This document shows positions 9,649 through 19,143 of a stretch of DNA of 64,000 nt, one piece after another; position 1 is the first letter of the stretch; each line of letters starts with the position of its first letter. Location of the stretch: contig OZ024724.1 of NCBI GenBank assembly GCA_964016875.1, positions 32,697,786-32,761,785 on the forward strand, in the 5' to 3' direction. The notes beneath the pieces were generated by a model, which saw nothing but the letters and a program-made list of their open reading frames with translations, ran no database searches and had not been told where the DNA came from. Made by a program: the position numbers and the translations under genes. The stretch comes from Fallopia convolvulus. Taxonomy: Eukaryota; Streptophyta; Magnoliopsida; Caryophyllales; Polygonaceae.

Positions 9649-9723
9649 TAATGCTTTACTTTCTTCTATTATACATGCTCAAGTTTAATGCTTTACTTTC
9701 TTCTATTCCGCATGCTCCATGCT
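9649..9723 (+). repeat. Short tandem duplication at the end of the copia relic
   Basis: ATTAATGCTTTACTTTCTTC and its near copy are repeated about 40 bases apart, each followed by CTATT, CATGCTC and CAAGTTT-like words. It may be a replication slip at the breakpoint. Confidence 0.5.
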
Positions 9724-9870
9724 CAAGTTTTTCATTGTGACATGAAATGAAATAATGCAGCTGATTTCTTAGCAAGAAGAAACATCTCAATGCCTCTTCT
9801 TCAACAACTACTTCAATCCTCGTAAGACTTTTCATTTCTTAATGAGAGTTCTTCAGTATGCTCAAATGTT

Positions 9871-9950
9871 AGTCAACGTCCTATTATTTTGGTATTCTTC
9901 ATAATCATCTAGTCAACGTCCTATAGTTTTAGTATTCTTCATAATCATCC
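9871..9950 (+). repeat. Tandem 40-bp duplication
   Basis: Two adjacent 40-bp units start AGTCAACGTCCTAT and end CTTCATAATCATC; I see four differences between them. No coding content is seen. Confidence 0.85.
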
Positions 9951-10463
9951 ACAATGATGATTTAAGTTGGTCTTGTAATTTACGAATAACCTAATATTTG
10001 CCTTGTATTATAAAAAAAAGCCCTCATTACTGCCCTTGATCAAAAGAAATATCCATGACGATTCAGTTCACAATCTGACACTTTATTTGCAGCAGCGTAC
10101 AACCACAATCTTCTCTACAACTGCCCGAGGACAGACAAGTTTTTTTGGGTCGATCCTGGCAACATTATGCCATTCACAATCACAGCCAGGTCCATTGTGC
10201 TTATGGTCCGAGGATAGTGAGCACAAATACGGGGTAGATGAAAAGTAGGTCAAAATCATAAAAATTAGTGAAAAAATATGTGATTGATTTAGATACGAAA
10301 AGGGTTTCGTGTGGCGAGATGATGAGATTCCATTCCAGTGACAACATAAGCAAGAAGCACTTTATCAAAGCAAGCATCATATTCCAAGTCCAATGTTGTC
10401 CATTGCTGCTATGGATGTGACAACAAAACCATCAGAGATATGCCATAATTTGGTTATCAAATA
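9951..10463. other. Non-coding stretch
   Basis: No convincing gene. An 81-codon plus frame at 10003-10248 has no recognisable domain. The minus strand of 10100-10240 also gives a Cys/His-containing frame (GPGCDCEWHNVARIDPKK) that could be a stray exon, but I cannot assign it. Confidence 0.4.
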
Positions 10464-10785
10464 CTCCCTCCGTCCCAAAACGTTTGTCCATATAGCAATA
10501 TTGCACACATACTAAGATGAAGAAAAGTAAGAAAAAGTAACCAATGGGGAAAGGAGAGAGTGTGTGATAGTGATGGGTAGAGATGGGTAGAAAGAGAAAG
10601 AGAAAGGAAATGACAAAAAAGGGTATTAAGATATATTTTTGATTGGATAGTGTGGATAAAAGGTGAAATTGGATATGGGTAATATTGTAAGAAAAGTTTG
10701 ATATAAGAGGAAACTTAAAAAGATGGACAAACTTTGTGGGACGTCCAAAGAAGAATAATGGACAAACATTATGAGACGGAGGGAG
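10464..10785. mobile_element. Stowaway-type MITE (Tc1/mariner)
   Basis: Terminal inverted repeats CTCCCTCCGTCCC and its near complement (GAGACGGAGGGAG) flank 322 bp, with TA on both sides as the target duplication (10462-10463, 10786-10787). The inner ends also pair (GTTTGTCCAT with ATGGACAAAC). There is no transposase ORF, so it is a non-autonomous copy. Confidence 0.92.
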
Positions 10786-10891
10786 TAGAAAGCAGCATGA
10801 TCCAATAGTGCCAGAATCATAAAACAAAAAATTTGTACCTACAGATAGTTTAAAAGTTGTTTTACTTCAGTTCTCCATCTTTTTTCATCTT

Positions 10892-11659
10892 CTACAAATC
10901 AACTAATAAGAGGAAGTCAGAGGGCAACGTGACCTTCTCCCCGAGCTTGAAAGGCGGGAGACCCTTGTAGGGACAGGCAGCACAACGGAAGGCGTCTCCC
11001 AGCCCGCAGCTTCCACACGCCGAATTTGGGTTGGCGATCTGCTCCGCCGTCATCCCCAACTTCACCGCCTTCTCTTCTTCCTCCGCCCTCCCACATGTGC
11101 AATTCTTGCATGCCTTCTTCGCCTTCCCGACCTCGCAATCGCCGGCCGCCGACGCCGACGCCGGCTTCGCCAGGTCCTCCTCCGTTAGGAGGCTGTCCTC
11201 GTCGATCAGATCCGACTCCTCGTCGACGCTGATTTGAACCCTAGGAAGAGCTGAGATTCCAAGACGGCTTCTTATCTCTAATCGCGAACCGGTTGGCATC
11301 GAAAGAGAGAGGTGCTGGATCCGCGAATCCGGCAACAAGAAGCTTCTTCTCGAGCGAGGCAGAAATATCTGGAGACGCCACGTTGACCAGGATTACTTGC
11401 CCCCCGACTTTGCCGCTCGATGGATCTCAGTAAGCAACGACTGCGAAGGGAAATTGGAGTTCTCAGCGATCGCAATCGACACATCGATAGAGGAGTTCTC
11501 CAACGGGAGGCGACTCAGAGACGAAGCCTGGGTGATGATCAAGGTATCGTTGCTGAGTAGAGTGTTGTCGGTCTGGAGATCTCGCAATGCATCGGAAACG
11601 AGGCGGAGGGGCAGCACGATGCTATCTGAAACGGCCAGCACTGATGGTGTCGCCGCCAT
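10892..11659 (-). pseudogene. DRE2: DRE2/anamorsin (CIAPIN1) copy with two compensating frameshifts
   Basis: DRE2 is the cytosolic Fe-S protein that passes electrons from TAH18 to the cytosolic iron-sulfur assembly machinery. The minus strand from ATG 11659-11657 encodes the methyltransferase-like N-terminal domain (MAATPSVLAVSDSIVLPL ... EIHRAAKSGG). In the run of six G at 11400-11405 the frame slips; the next 45 residues (VILVNVASPDISASLEKKLL) lie in a second frame, and near 11250 the first frame returns for the acidic linker (DLIDEDSLLTEEDL) and both Fe-S motifs: C-EVGKAKKACKNCTC and CGSCGLGDAFRCAAC, then PYKGLPPFKLGEKV. The coding region is continuous without introns. This suggests a retrocopy or an assembly error; no poly-A tail or target duplication was found. 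Confidence 0.85.
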
Positions 11660-11759
11660 AGTAGCTAGAGCGAACAAGAGAACATTTCTGCGAAAATTAG
11701 GGATTCTGAGAACTGTTTGAGCCAAAATGTACCAAAGGTAGAACTTTGACCAAGATCGG

Positions 11760-12171
11760 GCCTTGATCGAATGAAATAAGAAGAATATGAACAAAAATGT
11801 GTTTTTCTTATTGATGTAGAAATCGTAAGAAATTATGTGAATGAATCGTGCCTCACTCCTAAGGATTACATCGATTTATATAGCTCCTTAGGGCATATTC
11901 TATCTTAATTAAAGATATGATTTTATCTCTAACTAACTAATCTTAGCTTATTCATATCTTATAACAAATACAATCTTAAGAGGAATTTATCTTGTAACAA
12001 ATATATCTCGGATTCTCTTTCCTCCAACCGACTTAACCAAACCCGAAGATCTTCCGTAGCTCTAGATGCGTTGGAGATTTCCTGACTATGAGCTGACGCT
12101 TCTTTGCCTAAAATCTGGGCCCAACAAGAACTAGGGATTCGAATGAGAGGATTTTGGGCTATATGATACAA
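11760..12171 (-). repeat. Possible LTR-like or promoter segment upstream of the DRE2 copy
   Basis: On the minus strand the stretch has repeated GTTACAAGATA/GTTATAAGATA words, a TATA-like CTATATAAAT near 11875-11884, and ends in AT-rich sequence next to the DRE2 5' flank. The layout resembles the U3-R part of a copia LTR, but no second copy or primer site is visible, so it could be a native promoter. The 70-codon frame at 11959-12171 has no known domain. Confidence 0.3.
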
Positions 12172-12584
12172 ATGAGGTAATGAATGAGGCGGTGTATGGT
12201 ACTAGGGCGATATTACCACAAGTCTGCGGTCTGCCTCTTTCACACATTTGCAAGTTTTGCTATCATACTAACTAACTAATTAAAGCAATTAGGCTTCAAG
12301 CCCTATCCTTTCGCCACGTGTCCTTTTAATTAAGCCTTTTTTTCCTTTATTTTTTTCATCCAATTTCAGGAAACTGCAGATAATAACTTCTCGTCTTCTC
12401 CCATGAATTTTAACTTCCACGCTCTCATGAAAACCGCCGAATTACTCTCTACTAAGCCCAGGAGACGAACTAATACTTTTCCAATATTCTTCCACCGATT
12501 GCTCTCTTATGAAAATTTATTTTGAAGCAAAACGGGAAAGAATAGATTGTAGAATGGAAGTATTTAGATCTGCGATCTAATTCT
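12172..12584. other. Non-coding flank
   Basis: AT-rich sequence with no ORF of note and no repeat I can recognise. Confidence 0.4.
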
Positions 12585-13055
12585 ATGAACGACAAACTTG
12601 AACAAATGCAAAATCCACCCACCCAAAACACTAGCTCTCCGCTCGCTAATTCTGACGATCCACTCCAAATCCCTCGTCCTTAAGGCCCAGAATCCAAACA
12701 TCCAGATCCCCCAAATCTCGTACCCGAAAGCGCAGATCACGATCTCCAACATCCGAAGCCGGAAGATCCACAAGAAGACCAGGAAGGTATGATTCATTCT
12801 CCCTCTCCCCAACGATTTCCTTCCATGACCGCTTCCCAGCAATCCCCATCCCGGCGGGGCTGAAGGAGAGTTCTGAAGAATGTTCCTTATCGCCACTGTA
12901 AGAGGCTTGCTAATCTTGAGAAGAAGTCTCAAGCTTTGGCGAAGAACCCGAATTTCGTGCCCTTTGTTTTCAACAAAGCTCTCAACTTTTCTAGCCACGA
13001 GGCGCATTTGAAGAGGCTTGGTGTGTGGGATTTCATCCATTTGGAGTTCGACTAA
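12585..13055 (+). pseudogene. Unrecognised 157-codon ORF with two internal stops
   Basis: One frame runs from ATG 12585 to TAA 13053-13055, broken by TAA at 12681 and TGA at 12861. The first half is Pro/Asp/Gln-rich and looks disordered. The last 64 residues look folded and basic (RRVLKNVPYRHCKRLANLE, then PNFVPFVFNKALNFSSHEAH, then LKRLGVWDFIHLEFD). I do not recognise the family. A GTAAC splice-donor-like site follows the stop, so it might be a broken first exon. The codon-like texture and single frame argue for former coding. The longer minus-strand frame over the same bases looks like a shadow. Confidence 0.4.
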
Positions 13056-14560
13056 AAGGTAACTTCTTTCATATCACCCTTCTTTAATCCCTTTTCCTTC
13101 ATTGTTCTTCCAACTTCTCAGCCCTTTCTTCTTTCGGATTTAGCAACTATCACAATTCACCATGACTAATGCCCAACCTGCCTACCCGACCACCAGTAAT
13201 GAACCATTGCCGTTTAGGCAATCAACCACGCCGTTTATCCCTTGATGTCCTTCATCACCGTTATCATGCACGTGTCCTTGTAGGTGACCCAACCAATTCA
13301 TCAATTTTAGTGATTTTTACTAGATTTATCCTTACTTGGATTTTTTCGATTTTGATTTCCATTTTTTTCGATTTTGTCGATTTTAGGCAATTGATTAAAA
13401 CACGGATTTGTTTCTTAAATTTATTTGGTCAACCATTTCAAGCTGTTGGTTGATGATGCTTATAAAATCTATTTTTTAGATGCAACCCCTTAGTAGGTGC
13501 TATGTTTATATGCTTTAATTTATGACCTTCAAGGTTATTTAGAAGTGAAAGTTAGACTCAAGAATTGCTTTTACTTGTCCATTGGTTTGCTTAATACGGA
13601 TTTATGCATTTCAAACTTTGTTTTATCTGTTATCTTCATCACTACCACATTGATATGCTCATTTTCTTTGCCAATAAGACTTGATCAGTTTTAATGCCTT
13701 TGTGAACAATTGTAGTTCATTATGGGTAACTAAAAACTGTCTATGACATTTTTCAAGTCATTGAGATGACCATCTAGAAAGAGGAGAACCTTCCTTGATG
13801 AGGTCATTCCATTTTCTTCTTTTATACAAAACTGCCTCAACAAAAAAGAGAATTAACATGTTCATATCTGTTTTTTCATGACTTGCTTATCTACTTGTAT
13901 GTTACAGGAAGCAGGGGAAGGAGCCACTAGGAGGACATGGATTTAAGATGATACAACTATCCTTTATGGGAGATTTGTGCATAGTGATGGTATTCACTGT
14001 ATTCAAAACTACAAATTATCAATATCAACAAGCAGAGGTAGTGTGTGCATTGTGATATTAAATTGGATAAGAAGTAGCTTGAGGTCATAGAAGTGTATTT
14101 TTTTCCAATCATAAGCAGAAGGTGTCAAGCGCCGGTGTTCATACTCGAGTTGTTAAAATAGAATATAGACATTTCCCCCCATCTTTTCCGTCCTCCAATT
14201 CCTTGTTGCCACATGTTAACCGGCCTGCCCTAGAGATGCTCATGTCTTTCATTGGTAGTTTCTTCTCAGATTAGAACTGGTTCTGAGGTTGATAGGCACA
14301 TGCTTCAAACTTTTTAACTTGATTTTTCTTAATACCTGATTTTTTATGTTTGGAAGTTTATGATTAGGGGTTTTTGTCGAATGGGTTCTTCATTTTTTAA
14401 CTTGGTGATGAGGTTTTTTGTGCTACTTTTTTCTGTGGTGTTGAAATCAATGTTGGTACCTATCTCATTCTCTGGTTTGATGTTGATCAAACGTGCAAAC
14501 TAAAAGTCACACTATAAGGTATGCGTGCCCATTACATCTGTGACACCCTTATACCCTATG
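13056..14560. other. AT-rich non-coding stretch
   Basis: No domain-bearing frame. Several short T-rich open frames are composition artefacts. A TTACAG acceptor-like site at about 13904 precedes a GC-richer patch, but I cannot connect it to a gene. Confidence 0.4.
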
Positions 14561-14654
14561 ATGTATGCTTAGTAATAACTTATTTCTTATATCAACAGAT
14601 AATTCACATATAGCAACTATCCACATAAGCACAAAGCAGAAAGTAACAACCATA

Positions 14655-15013
14655 AGATTTGTTCATCGATACCATCGATTTGTTCATTCGCACATTCGAT
14701 TTGTTCATCGATTGAGAATGAATTTTTTCCAACAACACTTAAGATTTGTTCATCGATACATTCGATTTGTTCATCAACACATTAGATTTGTTCATCATAC
14801 ATTCGATTTGATCATCGATTGAGAATGGTGTTTATATTTTGTTCATCAATAACTTGGATTTGTTCATCCATGACTTAGATTTGTTCATCAAAACATTAGG
14901 TTTTGTTCATACATTTTTTATTGAAAAATGAAAGGATTTTGTTCATTACGTAGTAAATTTGTTCATTACTAACTGCTAATTGTTCATCCAAAACCCAAAT
15001 TTGTTCATTGATA
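14655..15013 (+). repeat. TTGTTCAT minisatellite
   Basis: The word TTGTTCAT recurs about 15 times at roughly 20-base spacing, mostly as GATTTGTTCATC followed by GATACATTC, AACACATTA or similar. The units near 14655-14820 are most regular and later ones degrade. The phase is not constant and spacers vary, so it is a decaying tandem repeat rather than a CRISPR or a gene. Confidence 0.85.
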
Positions 15014-15089
15014 TGTGACAATTAAGAATACTATGCATTTAACCCTAATGCAACAATTATGTATCGGAAATCAATGATTAATGAGAGAT

Positions 15090-15890
15090 CTAATTGGGAA
15101 CATAGGTGCATGTCCTGCTGTTGTGTCCAAGCTTCTTGCATTTTGCACAAGTCCTTTGCTCCTTGTTTGCTTTCTTCATTGCCTTCTCTTTACCTCCCAT
15201 AATACGCCCTTCTTTCTTCCTGCCTTTTGTCATTGCTCGCTCAGGAGGGTGTACCTCAATAACACTCGGTCTGCTTCCCAAGAATGTTTGGATTGAACTC
15301 TGCCTTGTTGATGTAGATGATTCTCCTCCCAATAAGCTCAGATATGTTTCCTTTTTTTAATTTCAAGAAACATATCAGCTCTTTGAGTTGTTCGGTGTTG
15401 TCCCCTATGGCATTAATGCAAGAATGTACCTCGCCTAATAAATCAGTAATCAACAACTTCTTCTCATTCATCACATCACATTGTTCAACTATTGAACCTT
15501 CTATCTCAAAAGTAGGAGTCAAATTTGATGTCTTCGTCCATCTATTCTTGATGTACTTAGCTGGCACCTTCCTCAACCCAATGTTTTTGAATACGAAAAA
15601 CATATGGCAGCATGGAATCCCGATATTGATGAACTTATTGCACGAGCAAATGAACTCTTCGTTTTGAAGCTCATGTTTCACAACATGTACCTTCCCAAAC
15701 TGCCCGTTAATGTGATATTCGTGAATGTTGTCTTCCTTGAACAAATTGCTTAGACCACATTCAAATACAGAAGCAACAATATCTGTCTGGACGTCATAGA
15801 AGACATTTATGGTGTAAAAAGATGCACAATGTTTCTCTAGATCCAATGGTGTCATTAGAGTGGGGGAGCTTGTTGACGTTTCAAAGTCTT
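15090..15890 (-). pseudogene. FAR1-related / MULE transposase C-terminal relic
   Basis: The minus strand encodes the C-terminal third of a FAR1-related protein, derived from Mutator-like transposases: TPLDLEKHCASFYT, then the SWIM zinc finger (CSCNKFINIGIPCCHMF), then VPAKYIKNRWTK. Close to a run of A (plus 15353-15359) the frame changes, and the second frame holds RPSVIEVHPPERAMTKGRKK and a CCHC knuckle (CAKCKKLGHNSRTC), ending at 15090. A stop lies upstream of about 15890, and the FAR1 DNA-binding domain and DDE core are absent. It could be a MULE fragment or a broken FRS gene. No terminal inverted repeats are seen. Confidence 0.8.
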
Positions 15891-16105
15891 TAAATAAAAT
15901 TTCTCATTAAATATATGAGCATTCATTGTAAAAATATATGTCTTCTTTGTTTATAGATAATAGAGAAGTTTTTTGTATTTTTTTCTATGTACTTAATTAT
16001 GGAATTGGTCATAGATGAGCTAAAATTTTCTCCTTTATACGATATATAGATATAGATAGATAGATATAGATATACAATTGTGAAAGAAGAAATGAATATA
16101 CTTAA

Positions 16106-16980
16106 GGGCTCGTTTGGTATTCATACCTTGATATCAGGTATGGGTATCAACATAAATTATATCCATACCTTGTGTTTGGTAAAACTTGATATGGGTATCA
16201 AGAAGATATCAGTTGATATCACGATATCAATATCTCCCCCATTTGATATACTGATTTTAGGAGTGGCATCACTCATATCTAACCCACACTCTTCTAACCC
16301 ATCCTCTTCACCTCTCTCCTGCCATCTTCACTTCTTTCTCTCAGATCTGGCATGTTCCAACATCGCCCAACTTCGGCATCAACCAACGCCGCCAACTCTG
16401 ACGTCGACCCAACACCGCTCAGATCTGCCTCCGTCCCAATACTGTTTTGGTCCGATTTCATTCTTCTCGGATCCGCTTCTCACTCACCCAAATCCAACTC
16501 CATAAAATTAACGGCTCATTGATGCTTCCGCCTTAATCGCCTTCACTTCCGGGAAGAAAAATGGCTAAATCGAAAATTGAAGCCTACTCTCCTCCCATTT
16601 CTGAAGCTTAACCGAAAATTGAAGCTTAATCGCCGAGTACACAGCACACTACGCTCTAATCTACCCCCATTTCTTTCACCCTCAAGACCCTGCTTTTTTT
16701 CCGTATACAGAACCCTTAATTTTTTTTCCTTACCTTCAAAAAATTTTAATGGTTTATGCTGTATGTTATAATTGAGAAATTTAGTAGAGATTTTAATAAG
16801 AATAAAAATTGATACTGATATCAAACTTTATCTTACCAAACAGTATAGAAAAGATATGATCGATATCTACAGCATACCAAACAATATATATTGATATCAA
16901 ATCTCATACCCATATCTGATATCGATACCGATACCGATATCTGATATTTGATATCAAAGATATCGATACCAAACGGGCCC
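16106..16980. mobile_element. PIF/Harbinger-type non-autonomous element (long MITE)
   Basis: Ends GGGCTCGTTTGGTAT and ATACCAAACGGGCCC are inverted repeats, flanked on both sides by TAA (16103-16105 and 16981-16983), the Harbinger/Tourist target duplication. Its 875 bp contain no transposase. Both arms are densely packed with GATATC and GATACC words, so the element can fold on itself over more than the terminal bases. The short frames inside are uninformative. Confidence 0.85.
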
Positions 16981-16983
16981 TAA

Positions 16984-18189
16984 ATATATATCACATCAAA
17001 CCAAGAAGAAAGACAAATATAATCAAAGAATTTGGTCTTGGACAAACTCCCAAACATTAGAGTTGTCCAAATCAATATTCACCTTTGAAAATAAATGTCT
17101 CTTGCTTTGATACATTTTTGTATGTGCCTTAACCTATTCATCTCCTCCTTAGTCCTCAATAATAACTCTGAACTTCTTGTAAACTCTTCCAAAGCTCTTC
17201 TCTAATCTATCATTCTTTTGCTTTGTTATGAACATGTATGGATATAGGAGATATTGCAGGTGTATATTTGAGTGTAAATATTGAGAGGATGGAGTAGCTT
17301 TTTATATTAGAAAAGTTAGGGGTCAAGGAATATGAAAAGTTGTCTATTTTTTACTCTTCATCTCTAATTGTTAATTGATCATAATTGCGGGAAGAAAAAA
17401 GATGATGTGACTTTTTACATTAGAAAGGTTGTAGGTTAAAGGATGTGAAAAGTTTTCACTAAATAAGTAATTTTTTTATTTTTTTATTCTTCTTCTTAAT
17501 TATGAATTGGTCATAGATGACCCATTTTTTCTTCTTTATAGTAGATATAGATATAAATAGATAGATAGATAGATTTTTGCCTAACTGTTAATATATATTC
17601 TTTCCTATTTTGATATACAAAGATAGTTATTTTTGAAATTGGATATTATATCTAATTTGATATTCTAATCTAACTAGTTTAATAATTTTTTTAACCTCCT
17701 CTTTAGGTTATAGTTATGATAGGAACCGAAATAATTTCCTCAATAAAACTTTTAAGTGAGAATTACTATAATATGTAGGGAATGTTAAAAAATATTTCTT
17801 TATTTATAATAGGATATGTGATTAAATTTTGATTGAGATAATATTATATAATATATAGGTATATAAATACTAAAAAAAAACTGAATAATATTTTCATACT
17901 CATTAATTGAATATGGTAAGTATTTCATACTCATTAGTTAGATATGGTGAGTAATAGTAATTAATGAGGTAATATCTAACGATACATATTAAAGATGATT
18001 ATGTACAATTATATTAAATATAAATTTTGTCCATAAAAAAGTAGTAGATAATTGTATATTAATAGCAACAATAATATTATTATATTATATATTTTAAGAA
18101 TGGTAAATATTAAAAAGAATAAGGGTAAAAAAGTAAATTTAAAAATTAAGATGCTTATGTTATGTGGCATGGTTTTTATTATTTGGTAA
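16984..18189. other. AT-rich intergenic DNA with a local duplication
   Basis: No gene seen. Two similar blocks near 17301-17341 and 17411-17452 (ATTAGAAAAGTTAGGGGTCA against ATTAGAAAGGTTGTAGGTTA) indicate an old ~110-bp tandem duplication. A short GATA microsatellite lies at 17556-17573. The words ATTGGTCATAGATGA occur at both 16004 and 17506, flanking the Harbinger element and its downstream DNA. Confidence 0.5.
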
Positions 18190-18380
18190 GTTTTTTATGG
18201 TAGCCCAAGAACTACTTGGATTACCCTAGAGCACCTGTAAGCGGGTGGGAACTAGTCTACTAACCAATTCTAAGAAAGAAGGGCAAACCGCCGCCTTGGA
18301 TGCTCGAACCTGAGACCTCTTACACATTGGCAAGAAGCTCAACCGTCGAGCGATGAGCACTTGCTCCTATGTGACATAGT
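18190..18380 (-). mobile_element. tRNA-derived SINE (Au-like)
   Basis: On the minus strand a polymerase III promoter-like head is seen: a box-A-like region near 18340-18365 (CTCATCGCTCGACGGTTGAG) and a box B at 18300-18310 (GGTTCGAGCAT) about 35 bases further on. A non-tRNA body follows, ending GGGCTACCATAAAAAAC. The spacing and the short length match plant tRNA-derived SINEs. Exact ends and target duplication are not certain. Confidence 0.6.
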
Positions 18381-19143
18381 TCCTATGTGGCATAGTTAGA
18401 TGTGTGACAAATAAGATAGAGAGATTCGAGTTTAGTAAGAGTATATAAATAGATAATTAGCTCTTATATGTATGATTTTTAATTAGTCTGATTTGGTTTT
18501 AATTATTTGGTTGATATATTGTATTTTTTTCCTTTTATAGGGTTAAATTTAATATGTATATATATTTATTTAATTTCTAATTGAAATATTTAGATATTTA
18601 AAGTCAAAAATATAGTTAGATAATGATTTTTCTAATAAATAAATTATTTTAATTTTTTATGAAATTAAAATACTATTTATACAATAAATTAAGTATTAAA
18701 TTCATATAATCGATACGGCGGTATAACTAGTTTGTTTATATCCCGGCGTGAATTGGTTGTGCACGTCTTCTCTCTCCAGCCGACGACGTTCTAGCTTTGT
18801 AGATGAAATTCGGCTTTTCACCGCGTTTATCCGCACAAGTAAAGAAAAGGAGGTAAAGAACCCTTCTCGCGCTGCTCAGCCCACAACCATCTCTCTCCCC
18901 CACCTTCTCAGTTCTCCCCATCAAAAAGGCTGACAATCAAACCTGTCTATCTCCCGAATTCCATCGCACTCTCCTCATCAATCTCCCTTGTCTTTTTCAT
19001 CTGCCTTTTTTTTTGGTCTAGATAGATAAAGACCTATTTTGACACTTATAGCAGTAGAGCCGATCAATCGAAGATTCTTCGGAGGCAGTCTACCTATTTT
19101 CTAGGGTTTCGGATTTCTTCGCTGCCTGATTCTGCTGTTTCAA
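18381..19143 (+). promoter_or_regulatory. Promoter and 5' leader region of the ARI gene
   Basis: AT-rich sequence gives way at about 18740 to a C/T-rich leader (CTCTCTCC, CTCCTCATC, CTCTCCTC), typical of plant 5' UTRs, up to the ATG at 19144. TATAAATAGATAAT at about 18445 is a possible TATA box but lies some 300 bases from the leader. Start of transcription and any leader intron cannot be fixed. Confidence 0.4.

Noticed and set aside
11026..11237. Plus-strand Pro/Ser-rich ORFs over DRE2
   Set aside because: They mirror the DRE2 C-terminal coding strand; the minus strand has the CxxC motifs.
12564..13040. 158-codon minus-strand ORF
   Set aside because: Its residue pattern (Trp/Phe/Ile-rich) looks like the complement of a coding strand; the plus frame is more protein-like.
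14565..14822. A repetitive protein gene (RFVHR repeats)
   Set aside because: The frame is produced by the TTGTTCAT minisatellite and has no domain.
14655..15013. CRISPR-like repeat array
   Set aside because: Spacing is irregular, repeats are short and degenerate, and the DNA is plant nuclear.
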